Assembly (NCBI RefSeq): GCF_019097595.1
Contig: NC_080713.1
Location: 10,443,699-10,507,698, forward strand
Source of the DNA: Hemibagrus wyckioides
Taxonomy: Eukaryota > Chordata > Actinopteri > Siluriformes > Bagridae
Direction of reading: 5' to 3'
DNA length: 64,000 bases
Positions 1-13,267 of the stretch are shown in pieces. Position 1 is the stretch's first letter, and each line of letters begins with the position of its first letter. The notes under the pieces were generated by a model that was not told where the DNA came from, made no database searches, and saw nothing but the letters and a program-made list of their open reading frames with translations. The position numbers were made by a program, and so were the translations under genes.

Positions 1-1272
1 CTGAATAAGTCAACAGAGGATGCTATTTCCACTGGTATTCATCTAGCTCTCACCCACCTGGACAATAACAATACATACATTCGGATGTTGTTCATTGACT
101 TAACAAATAGACCTCAGTATGTAAGGTTTGGTAATCACATATCCTCAACCCTCTTCCTGAACACCATTGTCCCACATGGCTGTGTGCTGAGTCCACTGCT
201 CTACTCCCTGTTCACCCATGACTGTGTTCCATGGTATAACTCCAACAACTTCATCAAATATGTAGATGATACCACAGTTGTTGGCCGAATCAGCAACAAC
301 GATGAATCGGACTACAGGGAGGAGATCCAAAGACTGTCGGCATGGTGTTCCATTAACAACCTCACCCTCAATAACACAAAGACCAAAGAGCTTATTGTGG
401 ACTTCCGGAAATCTAACGGCAGCAGACACTCCCCTATCTACATCAACAGGTCTGAAGTAGAGTGTGTCTCCAGCTTTAAGTTCCTGCGTGTCCACATCTC
501 TGGGGATCTGTCCTGGCATCTGAACACCTCAACTCTGGTTCAGAAGGTGCAACAGCGTCCTTACTTCCTGAGATGACTTAAAAAAGTGCATCTATCCCCC
601 AAGATCCTGACAAACTTTTACCATTGCATTCAGCTCCATCACAGTGTGGTAAGGCAGTGCCACATTGTGTGAAAATAAATCACTGCAAAGGGTTGTGAAA
701 ACTACCCAACACATCATTGGCACCCAACTACCTGCCATTGAGTCTCTTCACTACAGTAGATGTCTGCTTAGAGCACACAAAATCATCAAGGACTCCTCCC
801 ACCTGAGTCATAAACTGTTCAACCTCCTTCCATCCAGGAGGACATACAGGTCCATCCGCACCAGAACCAGCAGGTTCAGGGCCAGTTTTTTTCCCCACAA
901 CCATAAATCTTCTGTACTCTACACTACACCATTAGGACATAATATATGTATATAGATAAATAGTGATATAGATATAGTATTATCTATATATCATTTCTGC
1001 TACTGCTGTACACACAATGTACAAAATGCACACATTTTTGCACAATTTAAAATGACCCCTGACACTTTATCTGCGGTAAATACAACTTGCACATACTTCT
1101 CTATGCACACTCTGACATACCCTTATTTATTGATGTACATATTTACATATTTATCTGCACTTTGTTCATTTGCACAATTTCTTCTATTTGCACTTCTGGT
1201 AGATGGTAAACAGCATTTCGTTGCTATGTACCTGTACTTTGCAATGACAATAAAGTTGTATCTATATATCAA
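1..1272 (+). mobile_element. CR1/L2-group LINE copy, 5' end outside window
   Basis: A non-LTR retrotransposon copy read on the plus strand. It enters the window already inside the reverse transcriptase and ends at a polyadenylation-like tail (gacaataaagttg) near 1255, followed by short TATC-like units. Between 85 and 955 the sequence encodes the palm and C-terminal region of a fish CR1/L2-type ORF2, with several breaks. The 3' UTR at 960-1255 is AT-rich with repeated TTTGCAC motifs, as in other copies here. It is 5' incomplete and dead. The assignment to the CR1/L2 group rather than Rex1 rests on the tail and on protein style, and is moderate. Confidence 0.85.
85..955 (+). pseudogene. LINE reverse transcriptase remnant (copy A)
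   Basis: The open stretch 85-576 gives a recognisable RT palm: an [16 protein letters not shown] block, then motif C as YVDD at about 259-270, then a [11 protein letters not shown] block and FKFLRVHIS. Sequence between the catalytic-Asp motif A (LFIDLT at the start) and NRPQYVRFG is missing, so part of the fingers/palm has been deleted. A second frame at 665-955 carries the C-terminal part (LQRVVKTTQHIIGTQLP and LFNLLPSRRTYRSIR). A stop near 573 and a frame change separate the two. The family copies LINE RNA into DNA at the target site; this copy cannot. Confidence 0.82.
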
Positions 1273-1279
1273 ACACATT

Positions 1280-1602
1280 TTTTTCATCAATATTGCTAAC
1301 GACATGTAGTGAAATGCTTTTTTACGACTGTCCTTGTTCCAAGAGCACTGTGGTACTGGAAACACAGATGTTACATCCTACACTGACTTTATATCCTCTT
1401 TGCTTTTTGGCTAACAGATCCATTTTTGCAGGAGTGTAAGAGCCACATTATAATCAGAGGTATAAAAAAAAACATTTAAACAAAACTAACACATTCACAG
1501 TTTCTTACTATGAGCTTATCAATGTTTATGCATAAATTAAAGACTCATAAGCCCATCAATAATAAACCAAGACAGACTGGTTAATCTGATTCACATATGC
1601 AT

Positions 1603-1643
<41 letters not shown>

Positions 1644-3027
1644 ACCCTCATTTAATGGGGGATACTGAGAATGGATTTAAAGCCACATTTCATGGCACAT
1701 TAACAGCCTCAGTGGGTCATAAAGAATCTGCAGGAGAAATCATTAACACACACACACACACAGAGGCATACAGAGTCACACAATATTGTGCTTAGTACAT
1801 TTACAAGCACTACTGTAAAAGCACATACACTACTGCTGACTGAACATTGGTCATAAAAACTTGTAACAAGAACTCAGACTAAACATTAACACAAACATCA
1901 GACAGAAGAAATTACCACTGTGTGAGAGAAATTAGATTATTTTGCTACATTAGTTTTGGAAATGACATTTTTTAATGAACATTCATATGCAGAATGATTG
2001 TCCTGAGATCAGTCATGCAGAAAGTGCATACTTGTGTGTGTGTGTGTGAGTGTGTTGTCTCAGGACAGTTGAATTAATTAAGAACATTAATATTAATAAG
2101 AGTGTAAAAATGAATTTTATATATAGGATTATATATCTGGAATCAAATAACTCAATATAGCTATAAAAATGTTATATAAAAAAGTTATGGTTGCACAAGT
2201 ATTTACTGTAATTGCTGTGAAACCTCACTTCTAGTGCAACAAAAAGTCACATATTAAGTCACGTTCTTAAATACCTTTCCCGAGGACAAAGTTCTAGAAA
2301 ATGAGCAATTTATATCTATTTATTTATTAATCAATTTTAATAATCATTTACTGCATTCTGCAGAGCATAAGGAAATCTGTTTTAAACAAACAAACAATCA
2401 AACAAAAAAAAACACCAAATGTCAATGTTCCTGACCAGGTAATTTAGGGCTTAGACAGATTTAGACAGAAAAGCAACAACACACAAAAAAAGCATCATAT
2501 GCAGTATATCTTGTTTTTGATGACATTACTGGTTTCCTGTTCCTGGGGCTTCATAACTGTTCAATCAATGAGAGGAAGAAAAGATAGATTGGGATTATGA
2601 CACATTAAAGCTAAGGAGTGAACACAGCAGTCAGGTCTTTCATCTTGTCATTTCTCCCACTCTTATAATCCTGCCCTAGTTTTTCTTTTATATTTTATTC
2701 CTTTTAATCCCATAAAGCACAAAGGTGTGGTGGGCTGCTGAAGCGGCCTTAATTGGTGTGCAATATGCCTTTTATGATTAATGATGTTTCCAGTACTATC
2801 TACTTTGCTATCATGTTGAACACAGTGTCACATACACACTCCATGTGCAGAGAAAATAAAGAGAGGGAAGTGAGAAACTAGACATTGTGAATAGAAACAA
2901 AAAGTGATTGTGTATAACTTTGATGAATGTGCACAGATAAGCTTCTGTCTGCGAGTTCTTACCAGATTTTTATCACACTTTGTTTCCTGGAGAACAAATA
3001 CGGCATATGGGGTATTACCACTCTTAA
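1280..3027. other. No gene seen; AT-rich sequence with CA repeats
   Basis: I recognise no coding or mobile-element sequence here. There are CA tracts at 1604-1644 and 1746-1763 and a short TG tract near 2033-2050. Short ORFs in this interval are low-complexity or random. Confidence 0.6.
1604..1644. repeat. CA/TG microsatellite
   Basis: Near-uninterrupted CA dinucleotides with one A-rich interruption. Confidence 0.95.
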
Positions 3028-3124
3028 GTGTGTGTGCTTGTGTGTGTGTGTGCGTGTGTGTGTGTTTGTGTGTGTTTAAGCATGTGTGTGTGTGTGTGTG
3101 TGTGCGTGCATGCATGTGCGTGCT
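3028..3124. repeat. TG/CA microsatellite, imperfect
   Basis: About 95 bases of TG repeats broken by TGCG, TTTG and GCATG interruptions. Apparent ORFs across it on both strands are repeat translations. Confidence 0.95.
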
Positions 3125-3129
3125 TGCAG

Positions 3130-3919
3130 TGATGTAGTGCCTTGAGCCAGAGAACTTGTAAACTGCTAAATAAAATACTCTCAGAAAATACCTTCCCACA
3201 CTACCTTATTTCTTTTTCGTTTTTATTGCTTTTTCCACAACCTTATATTTATGGCTCCAATTTTGTTTGTGTGCTTATAGTGGTGAAAGTAGCATCTATG
3301 GGAGCATATTATGTGTGTCTGTGTGTGTCTGTGTGTAGGGGGGGGGTATTGCTACTGGACTCAAGAGTGCCTTTCTCTTTCATAATAAGTACAGAGACAT
3401 AGAATGCTGGTGTTATGTCATGGCTGTCTTAGAGAAAGTAACGCAATTCCCAAAAGAATTCACAGAAACAAAACAGCATTTTAGCTTTACAACAATGCTG
3501 CAAATGCTAACATTCATGCCTAGTAAGAATTTTGCTACATCAGCTTCTCTCTTTCTCCATCTACATTCTTTTCCTATGTCTCACTCATCCTCTCTCCTAG
3601 TCTCTCTTCTACCTTCAGACTATCCTTTTCTTTTCCCCCTCTTTATTTTGACTTTCTTTTTTATGTTCTCTCTCTGACTTGCTCTATGTCCATCCTCTCC
3701 TTTTCACTTTCTCACTCTCTATTCCTCTCTGTCTCTCCTAGCCTGTCTCTCCTATCTCTCTCTCTCTGCACCTGGTCCTTCCCTTCTCAACCTCTCTGAC
3801 AGCTTCTCATTAATCATTCCACCCCTCTGTCCACAATACTCTTTCTCTCTTTCACATGGGAAGCAGTTCTCTCTAGTGACATTTATCTTCTCGTCGTCCT
3901 TCCAATCCCTCAATTTTCC

Positions 3920-3950
<31 letters not shown>

Positions 3951-4030
3951 CTCATATTGGTCATTTCTTGCAGTTTAATGCACTTTCATAATTCATCAAA
4001 TTTAGTTCTGAGCACTATATAATGTGCATG
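3130..4030. other. No gene seen; pyrimidine-rich sequence
   Basis: The plus strand is strongly pyrimidine-rich from about 3540 to 3960 (many TCTC and TTCC runs) with a pure CT microsatellite at 3923-3951. No coding or transposon sequence is recognised. Confidence 0.6.
3923..3951. repeat. CT/GA microsatellite
   Basis: Uninterrupted CT dinucleotides. Confidence 0.95.
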
Positions 4031-4034
4031 TGGA

Positions 4035-5410
4035 CCAAATCAAATTAAATCAAATCTCTTTATTGTCACATCATCAACAACAGAAGTGTAGAAGTGAGTG
4101 AAATTCTTTAGGCAGCTCCAGACATTTCAGATGTAAATGTGCAACACTGATGATAAGTACAGTATGAAAATAATAAATAAATATATATATATATAGGAAT
4201 ATATGTAGCATTATTGTGCAGTATGTACAGAAACAATGGCATGAGATACTCAGTATAATCAGTAAATATTGCACAGTGTGTCACAGTGTAATGTGTGTAG
4301 CAGCATGAATGTTGTGTACATACGCAGTGTACTGTTTGCAGTGTACAGATACAGTACATTCACGACTGGCAAGTATAAAGTCCAGTCCTTTCTAATGTTA
4401 AACAGTGAGTGATGTGTGGTGTACTATGGTGTATTGTTAGTCCTGATTATTTAATAGTCTGACAGCCTGGGGAAGAAACTGTCCTTCAGTTATAGATAGT
4501 TTTGGACTTGATACTGCGGTATCGCTGTCCTGAGGGCAGTAGAGACAGTAGCTTTTGGCTTGGATGGGTTGGGTCTTTGATGAACTTACAGGCTTTCCTC
4601 ATACATCGGCTGACATAGATATCCTAGCGGGAGGAAAGCTCACCTCTGACAATGTGCCGGGCTGTTCAGACCACTATCTGCAGTGCTCTGCGATTAAGAG
4701 CAATGCAGTTTCCCTACCAGGTGGTGATGCAGCCAGTCAGGATGCTCTCCACAGTGCAGGTGTAGAAAGACTTCAGTATGTTGGGGTTTGCACCGAATTT
4801 CCTCAGGTATCTGAGGAAGAAGAGGCACTGGAGAGCCTTCTTCACCACTGCGTCTGTGTGAACAGTCCATGTGAGGTCCTCAGTGATGTGTATCCCGAGG
4901 AACTATATGCTGTCGACCCGTTCCACTGGAGTTCCATTGATTGTGATTGTTGATTGTGATTGGGGTGTTCTCTTTCCTGTCTCCTGAAGTCCACTGTTAG
5001 CTCGCTGGTCTTTTCAATGTTTCAGAGAGAAATTGTTCTCTTGATACCAGTGTGTTAGAGTGCTCACCTCTTCTCTGTAGGCTGTCTCATCATTATCAGT
5101 GATCAGGCCTACCACCGTTGTGTCATCAGAAAATTTGATGATGGCATTGGAGCTGTGTGTGGCTATACAGTCATGGGTGTATAGGGAGTACAGTAGAGTA
5201 GAACACAGGCTTGTGGGGTTCCTGTGCTGAGGATGAGTGGGGAGGAGACATTGCTGCCTATCCTGACCACTTGACGCCTGTTTGTTAGAAAGTCCATGAT
5301 CCAGCTGCACAGAGAGCTGTTTATACCCAGAGCCTGGAGTATTGAGTAAAGCCTCATGGGTATGATGGTATTAAATGCTGAGGTGTTTTCCACAAAGAGC
5401 ATTCTCATGA
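4035..5410 (-). mobile_element. CR1/L2-group LINE copy, minus strand
   Basis: A minus-strand non-LTR retrotransposon. Its 3' end lies at the left, where the plus strand reads tctttattgtcac (complement of the gtgacaataaaga tail) preceded by AAATC-type units. Its 5' truncation lies at about 5410 against a GAT microsatellite (5405-5441). Between them the minus strand encodes RT and the C-terminal region in more than one frame. It is 5'-truncated, as is usual for this class. Confidence 0.87.
4480..5408 (-). pseudogene. LINE reverse transcriptase remnant (copy B)
   Basis: Reading right to left, 5408-5163 holds motif A in altered form ([14 protein letters not shown], so the usual Asp is replaced) and a [13 protein letters not shown] block. 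A second frame, 5310-5014, holds [10 protein letters not shown], motif C as FSDD followed by TTVVGLI, and NDETAYREEV. The plus-strand ORF at 4555-4953 is only the mirror image of the C-terminal part. The frameshift and the altered catalytic Asp mean it is inactive. Confidence 0.83.
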
Positions 5411-5441
5411 TGATGATGATGATAATGATGATGATGATGAT
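5405..5441. repeat. GAT trinucleotide microsatellite
   Basis: About a dozen GAT units with one AAT variant, abutting the 5' truncation point of the minus-strand LINE. Confidence 0.9.
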
Positions 5442-5449
5442 TAAACAGC

Positions 5450-6950
5450 AGCTCTTAGTATAGACCTTTTGATGGTGAAAATAAAGCCTTATCCTTTTTG
5501 TTACTTGTTGGACTGTTAAATTGTAGTTCTAGTGCCAAGCTAAAGAAACAGTGACCAAACAATAAATATTTTTAGCAGATCATCTACAAAGGATTTTTGT
5601 TCAAACTAATTGTTTACTGTTTGTCATATTTACAGGCAAGAATGTTTTTTTTTACACCATACCAGTATTTTGTTTGGTATGGTGTTATTCAGATAATAAT
5701 AGTCTGAGAAGATACAAATTCATTTAATGCAAGCACATCGAATGGCAAAAAAAAAGGGTCAAGCACAGTTCAGGCAATCAGCAAACAGATCAACAGAGAT
5801 CTAGAGAGCTAGGCTAGGCAAAACACAGTTATCAGGTAACACAAGGCAAAGTCAAAAACCACTCAGTGAACACAGCAATTAAGGCTTTGTAACATTAGTA
5901 TAGAGTGCAAGTGAGCACAATGAACTGAACAAAAGGAAGTCTTTTTAAAATGGAAATGGTTATGTGTTCTTTGAAGTTGAAGTTGAAGTTGAGTCTGCAA
6001 AAAAAAAACATCAAGTCTGCCAAATGACTCAATTTTCACCAACCATGATGGGCCCTGTTTATCTCCAGATCTGATTTCACACTGTCATACTGCTGTGGAT
6101 TAAAAAACATTAATGCTGGCTCCTTGTTCCATTTGTATATAACACCCATACACAAGCTCAGGGAAGGGTGTGTCCTGCCCAAAACATGCCCTGCTGGAAC
6201 ACTCACATAGGACAATGACTGAAAGATTAGGGAGTACTTATGATCTACCTTTACTAAAGGCAAGGTACCATGAACACTACCTGCAGGCAAACTCCTTCTT
6301 CTGCCAAGCCCTCAAAGTATGGAAGACATTGCCAAAGATTTTATTACTGATCTTCTCCCATCTCAGGACTGTCATCATGGTTGTTGTGGAATAATTCTTA
6401 AAGTCTCTACAGCCTGGCCTGCCATTAGCCTTTAAGATGGTTAAATTAGCATTCAAGCATTTGTTCTGGTACTATGGCGTCCTTGAGGTTTAGTTCACCT
6501 CCCATATTTGGAAGGTCTTCATGGAGAAAATAGGTGTGTCAGTAAATATTGATTGGGCACCTCTTAAAGGTCTTCTGTGCTGATAATCAGGAGGATTGAG
6601 CACAATTTCTTCCATAGGCAAAGTAAGCTCAAAATTTCTACTACGCTGAACCACAAACCTCACCACTTTTCAATGCATCCTGGGCTACCAGCTGTCTTTG
6701 CTCCCATGGATTATCAACTCCCACTCTGGGTGGCTGAGTGAGCAGGTGTGGGGACAGCCCCACCAACATCTAGAATACATGACCCAGAGCAAGAAATTCA
6801 TAGACAAGTGAGAGACACCTAGCTTTGAGCCAAGCAACTGAGTGTAATTCACAAAAGACTTACATATCACAAGTTTAAGCTGAAAACTGTCACACCATTA
6901 CAATGGCCCATTTAAATGACTGGATATTGGACAATGGACACTTGGATATT
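5450..6950. other. No gene identified; possible LINE C-terminal scrap
   Basis: Mostly unrecognised AT-rich DNA. A short plus-strand ORF at 6170-6394 contains HYLQANSFFCQALKVWKTLP, which has the feel of the C-terminal end of a fish LINE ORF2 (aromatic-rich SFF..A...W..LP). The match is too weak to call a family. Nothing else in the interval is supported. Confidence 0.35.
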
Positions 6951-6954
6951 GAAT

Positions 6955-8138
6955 ATTGAATAACACTGATTATCTCCTCATCATGGCACCTGTTAGTAGG
7001 TGGGACATATTAGGCAGCATTTAGTGAACTTTTTTTCCTCAAAGTTGATGTTTTAGAAACAGGAAAAAGGGGCAGGCGTAAAGATTTAAGCAAGTTTGAC
7101 AAGGGCCAAATTGTGATGGCTAGACGACTGGATCAGAGCATCTCCAAAACTGCAGCTCTTGTGGAGTGTTCCTGGTCCACAGTGATCAGTATCTATCAAA
7201 AGTGGTCTAAGGAAGGAACAATGGTGAACTGGCAACATGGTCATGGGTGGCCAAGGCACACTGATGCATGTGGTGAGCGAAGGCTGGCCCGTGTGGTTTG
7301 ATCTAACCGATGTGTTACTGTTGCTTAAATTGCTGAAGTTAATGCTGGTTCTGATAGAAAGGTGTCAGAATACACAGTGCATTGCAGTTTGTTGCAGATG
7401 GAGCTGCATAGCTGCAGACCAGTCAGGGTGCCCATGCTGACCCCTGTGCACCACCGAAAGTGCCAATAATAAGCATGTGAGCATCAGAACTGGACCAGGG
7501 AACAATGGAAGAAGGTGGCCTGGTCTGATGAATCACATTTTCTTTTACATCAGGTGGATGGCAGGGTGCGTGTACATCGCTTACCTGGGGAACACATGGC
7601 ATCAGGATACACTATGGAAAGAAGGCAAGCCAGTGGAGGCAGTGTCATGCTTTAGGCAAAATTCTGCCGGGAAACCTTGGGTCCTGCCTTTCATGTGGTG
7701 TTACCTTGACATGTACCTACTATCTAAGCAATGTTTCAGACCATGTACACCCTTTCATGGAAACAGTATTTCCTGATGGCTGTGGCCTCTTTTAGCAGGA
7801 TAATGCACTGTGCCACAAAGCAAAAATGGTTCAGGAATGGTTTGATGAGCACGACAAGAAGTTTGAGGTGTTGGCTTGGCCTCCAAATTCCCTAGATCTC
7901 AATCCAATCAAGCATCTGTGGGATGTGCTGGACAAACAAGTCCGATCCATGGAGACCTCACCTCTCAACTTACAGGACTTAAATGATCTGCTGCAAACAT
8001 CTTGGTGCCAGATACCACAGAACACCTTCAGGGATCTAGTGGAGTCCATGCCTCGACGAGTCAGGGCTGTTTTGGCAGCAAAAGAGGGACCAGCACAATA
8101 TTAGGCAGGTGGTCATAATGTTATGCTTGATCAATGTA
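6955..8138 (+). mobile_element. Tc1-like DNA transposon, decayed
   Basis: A plus-strand Tc1/mariner superfamily element. The right end (ggtggtcataatgttatgc, then tgatcaatgta) has the form of a terminal inverted repeat. The left end is less well kept, with recognisable sub-terminal sequence from about 6960. The body encodes a broken Tc1 transposase from about 7075 to 8104. Confidence 0.88.
7075..8104 (+). pseudogene. Tc1-like transposase, frameshifted
   Basis: The N-terminal helix-turn-helix region is visible at 7095-7301 ([19 protein letters not shown] and YQKWSKEGT). The middle is spread over other frames (the WSDESHF-like block near 7520). The C-terminus is open at 7826-8104, with LAWPPNSLDLNPIKHLWDVL, VESMPRRVRAVLAAK and a terminal QY. 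In the DD34E catalytic triad the last acidic residue is replaced: DLNPIK where the family has DLNPIE. Frameshifts plus this substitution make it non-functional. Confidence 0.88.
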
Positions 8139-8144
8139 TTCTAT

Positions 8145-9315
8145 GTATATGTGCGAAATATAATTAGATGTGTGCACAAAACTTTAGATTTACCTGCAAA
8201 CCTTCCTTGTTCAGTGTCATATCCATGGAAGAAAATTTCAGGATTAGACTGTGAAATGCTTGAAGAAAAGAGTTCTGATGGTAAGACTTGTAATGGTTAT
8301 GATTACATAATTATGCTTTAAAAATATAGTTTAGCTCAGAAAACAAGCTTTGTAGAGAGATGTCTATTTATAATATTGTTTACCTACTGTCTGCAATATT
8401 GCTTTAATCAAATAGCATGCTGATGCATACATTTTAAGAAAAGCATTTTGACTTATTTTTCATATTTGAGAATATTAAAAATACACACACCAATTGTCAA
8501 AATAATATTGTACCTTAGGATACTGCTCTATGATAGGTTTCTATATGTAGCGATAAAGTGACTACAGCAAAGTCCAAGGCCTCAAGGATTTTCAGAAATC
8601 TTTCTTTTTTTCCCATTCATGTGCCTGGACCTAATCTATTACATTGAGAGGAATAAATATATATTTCAAATTGACACTATAAGCAAGGCATAGTGTTCTA
8701 GATTATAATGATCTTTTTAGACAATAGAGGTACCATACAAAACCAGTGATTGAAAGCTCTCTATACAAACCAAAAATAAAAAACCTCCCTACAGATGGAT
8801 CTAGGGAATAAAAAAAGTTAAACTTTTTGTTGTTGTCGCTATATTCCAGGTTGAAGGGGTTTAGAGAAATTTCAATTAATAACTGCACAAAATACTATTA
8901 TTAAAATGCATTATGAAGCCAAAAATGTCCCTTTCCCCATGTCCCTGTAGGATTTACTAGCTTTTAAGGCATTTCAGTCTTTATTCATTCTTCCCACACT
9001 CTTCCCACTTTTTTTCTTGTGTATACTCATTAATTTTAATTTTTTCTCAACCAAGAGCTAATCCAAAATTAAAAATATAAGACAGCATTTTGGGTTCTTA
9101 ATAAATTTGTGTCTCCACTCCTCATCCACTAAGGATTCTGTTTAAAGAGGATTTTTAGGAAGAGCTGCATGGCTGAGCAGGACTCATGTTAAGGTGCAAA
9201 ACATTATAGTTCATTTTAAAGGAGAATGAAACACCATGCAAGTAATAGATTTCAGAGTGCGTCAAGACTGCAGAAGTGTTTTCACAGGTATTTAATGATC
9301 AATCCAAATGCAATT
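8145..9315. other. No gene seen
   Basis: AT-rich sequence with no recognisable coding, RNA or mobile-element signal. Short ORFs on both strands have no family-like motifs. Confidence 0.55.
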
Positions 9316-9317
9316 TT

Positions 9318-9510
9318 TTTTTGTTCTTTTGACTGCTCCCTGTTTGAGGTCACCACAGCAGATCATCTGCTCTGCATATTGATTTGTCACAGGTTTTACG
9401 CTGTGCCCTTCCTGATGCAACCCTCCAATTTTATCCAGGCTTAGGTCCAGCACTGAGAGTTAAACCCTTAGTGGCAGTCTTTGTTCCCTCCCTGGGAATT
9501 GAACCCAGGC
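9318..9510 (-). mobile_element. Short RTE-related (SINE-like) repeat
   Basis: The plus strand reads gttcttttgactgctccctg, then gtcaccacagcagatcatctg, gcccttcctgatgcaaccctcc and atccaggcttaggtccagcac. The same blocks occur in the opposite orientation at 38400-38600 and at the two ends of the RTE element at 27593-29789. I infer a short non-autonomous derivative built from RTE terminal sequences, minus strand here. The family name is not certain. Confidence 0.65.
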
Positions 9511-9595
9511 CACTGCAATGAGAGATCAATCCATATGAAATAATCTAGATAAATTACTTCAAATTGCTTTTGAATTTTGCATTGGGGTTTAACAT

Positions 9596-9796
9596 TTGTG
9601 ACTCAACAGTTAAGGCTCTGGGGTATGACCAGAAGGGGGGAGGTTCAATCCTCGTCATCACCAAGCCACCACTCTTAAGCAATGCCCTTAACCCTCTCTT
9701 CTCTAGTAGTGCTGTATCATGACTTGCACTGTTCTCTGACCATCCTAACAAGCTGCTCTGTTATGTATATTTTACAAATAAAGGCTTCTTTTTCCA
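9596..9796 (+). mobile_element. tRNA-derived SINE
   Basis: The head resembles a tRNA: an A-box-like caacagttaaggctctgg followed by a B-box-like ggttcaatcc at 9642-9651. The body (accaagccaccactcttaag, aatgcccttaaccctctct) and the tail (acaaataaaggctt) match a SINE type that is common in fish. The family is transcribed by RNA polymerase III and mobilised by a partner LINE. Substitutions in both boxes suggest an old copy. Confidence 0.75.
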
Positions 9797-9799
9797 ATC

Positions 9800-10636
9800 A
9801 GAAGTAAGTGTTAATAGTACTATGTAAATTTAAAAAAATGGATTTGGCCAAATTTTAAAGTGGGGGTAGATGTTTGAAAACAATGCCATAGTTATCTAGG
9901 GCTGGTAATCCTACAAAGAAAAAAACTAGATGTGTTCTCTGGGTGGGAAAGATAGCATTAGTCCTGCTCTGGTCAATCCAAATAACACTAGTGGTACACG
10001 TGTATGTGGAAGAGAGAAGCATTTTCCACAGATCACTAATGCTACCAACTATGCCCTATGATGCAGAATGTGCAGCAGGTTGAAAAGATGGCCTCTTAGG
10101 GGAAGCACATGCTCACCCCAAACAGGCGGTGAGAGAGAGAATGAGGAAATGCAAGAGACAAGATAAAACATTATTACTTGCAACAATAGCTTCTAAAAAG
10201 ACAAACTTAAAAGAAATGTATTAACATTCTTGCAAGACTTTTAGATCAAGAAAACACATCTAATTTTTGTTGCTATAAATACAGTATGATATATGCAGTA
10301 TGCATATTGTCAATATAACATTTTAGTCAGTAGAACACAATTAACACTGTTACGAGTTACACATGTCACTGTAGAAATTTTGTGTTTCACTGGGTTTTGT
10401 CAATGAAATCTTTTCTGCCTTCGATTACCTGAGAATATGTCTAAATCCCATGATGCACTGCAACTGATTTCCCATTGGCCCATAGTGCGGCAGTGACACC
10501 TGCAGGTGTGAAGTGATAAAAAAAATCTTTTCTTTTTTCACGCTTGTCCTTTCTTTTCTATTTATCTTTGTTTCGCTTGTTTTCTCTTTATTTCTCAGTA
10601 TCTCACTCAGTCTCCTTTCCTATCCATCCATCCATT
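9800..10636. other. No gene seen
   Basis: Unrecognised AT-rich DNA. The ORFs at its right edge run into the GATA microsatellite and are repeat translations. Confidence 0.55.
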
Positions 10637-10637
10637 C

Positions 10638-10706
<69 letters not shown>
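10638..10706. repeat. GATA/TATC microsatellite
   Basis: About 17 TATC units in a row after a short TCCA run. Confidence 0.95.
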
Positions 10707-10707
<1 letters not shown>

Positions 10708-10831
10708 GTCTCTGAAGGACAAGTGCACAGTGTGATCAGGGCGCAGCGGGTCATGTCTCCAGCTAATTAAAATGCACAGCAAGGACGAGCTGACAGAATC
10801 CAATCAGAGCTGCTAGAAGAGACAGCGCAAC

Positions 10832-10834
10832 ATG

Positions 10835-10861
<27 letters not shown>
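10832..10861. repeat. CA microsatellite
   Basis: Uninterrupted CA dinucleotides. Confidence 0.95.
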
Positions 10862-10865
<4 letters not shown>

Positions 10866-11069
10866 TAATAGACATCAACAACAACAAAAAAGTGATTTTT
10901 CAAGCTGCCTAACTAAATAGTATTGTTAATTACACATGAAATCATGCAGTTTCCACAGTGAGCACATGCAACTACAATCATGTTGGTTCCTTTTTCTCTT
11001 CATTCCTGTCCTCCAGTGCATCTTTCAACAGTGGCTCTCTCTCTCTCTCCACTCTCTCATTCTCTCTTT

Positions 11070-11734
<665 letters not shown>

Positions 11735-13265
11735 TGATCTTAATGAGCTGAAGTCTCACAGAAGTGACTCTGATAGCATCATTTGCCTAAATTACATAAA
11801 AACCAACCATGGCCAGATGCTGCATTACACCTGGACTGTGTATTATCAGTGCCAGTCTTGTGGTATTAAAGATGTAGCTCTGAGTTTATAAATTATTATG
11901 GATTATATTTTTAGGGTAAAACCTATGGAAAGTCTGCAGTCAGTGTCAAGTGTGATTGTGCAAGAACAATTGTTCTTAGTGCAAGTACTATTTTAGTGGG
12001 AATTTTGATATTTCAATTAGCTTTCACCATCACTGTGCATTTACAACATACAAATTAAAAGGCATACTGGATATATGCTGACAAAATAAATTATGAAGCA
12101 CAGTAAGCTATTAGATGGATCTTGCTTGATGTATATAATATGAAGTTGCCTAGCAACTGTGTTCTTAAGTAACTACTACAAAAACCAGTTGGAAACACTT
12201 TACAGTACTAATCATACAGGAACTAAGCAACAGGTTCAGTAACAGGTCTTACTCTGATTAACTACTAAGAATTAGATAATTAGTAGTTAAGCAGTAATTA
12301 CTGAGTCTTTCAAGACTCACTAAGATTTCCAGCCATACACTGCAATAGCAATACTATATCTACGTGAACTCAGCAACTGAACAAACTCGTTTAACCTGAT
12401 TTACCAAAGAGTATCAATAATTTCACTATTAGTGTCAGCTGACAAGTGGGGGGGCTAAGGCTAGCCTGCTGCATCAAAAAATGCTATTTGTGTTCTGGAA
12501 ATCTTTCTCATCTATTGTAAGAATTTAATTAATTTGTCACAATTCATGATCTTACACTGCTTGGTTAGTGCTGCCTGATTTTGCCACTGCAATGTGGTGA
12601 AGGATTTTAAGTTTTTCTTACTGACTGGTTCTGCAGTGATACCTGCTGCTTGCTTTACTCACTGTCATTGCAACATATAAAAAAATATATAATAAATTAA
12701 AATCAGCATAATGTTGGAGTTAGGGCTAAACTCTGTATATATTATATAATAGTTGCAGATATTCCAGTCGCAAACAATTTTAGTATCATGAATTTTCATC
12801 AGCTTTATAGGGACTTGGCAGAACAGTCCACTAACCATCTTAGCCTAAAAATAAGAGAGTTGTAACAACCCAATTGGGTTAAATAACCCAAACAAGTTAA
12901 GAATTCATAGACTTGTTAGGTTTATAAGATTAGTCACTTGGCACCTGCAGCTCCACCCCTACTAATGGACTATGTGTCTAATCCAGAAACACAATCAACC
13001 TTGCCAAAAATAGTAATAAGTTAAATATTATAATTACCATCACCCAAGGTGTAGGTCAATGCAATCCAACTGATTAAGCAAATGAATATTAGGCTTATTA
13101 GTAAGAAGTATTGCAAGACAAATCATCTACACTTAGTATTGGAATCTATTTCTTATACTTAAGAATGCAAAAGAGGATGAGTCATATTTAGCAAAAACTT
13201 TTTATAGACTTCATTATCATGATCACAAGTTAATGAGCTTGCAATTAGTATGTGGCATGGAAACA
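11735..13265. other. No gene seen
   Basis: About 1.5 kb of AT-rich sequence with no coding, RNA or transposon signature that I can support. Confidence 0.55.
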
Positions 13266-13267
13266 GG

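Noticed and set aside
4555..4953. 132-codon plus-strand ORF
   Set aside because: It is the antisense image of the LINE reverse transcriptase on the minus strand.
9596..9660. Functional tRNA gene
   Set aside because: A- and B-box-like motifs are present but no cloverleaf can be drawn, and the downstream body and tail are those of a SINE.
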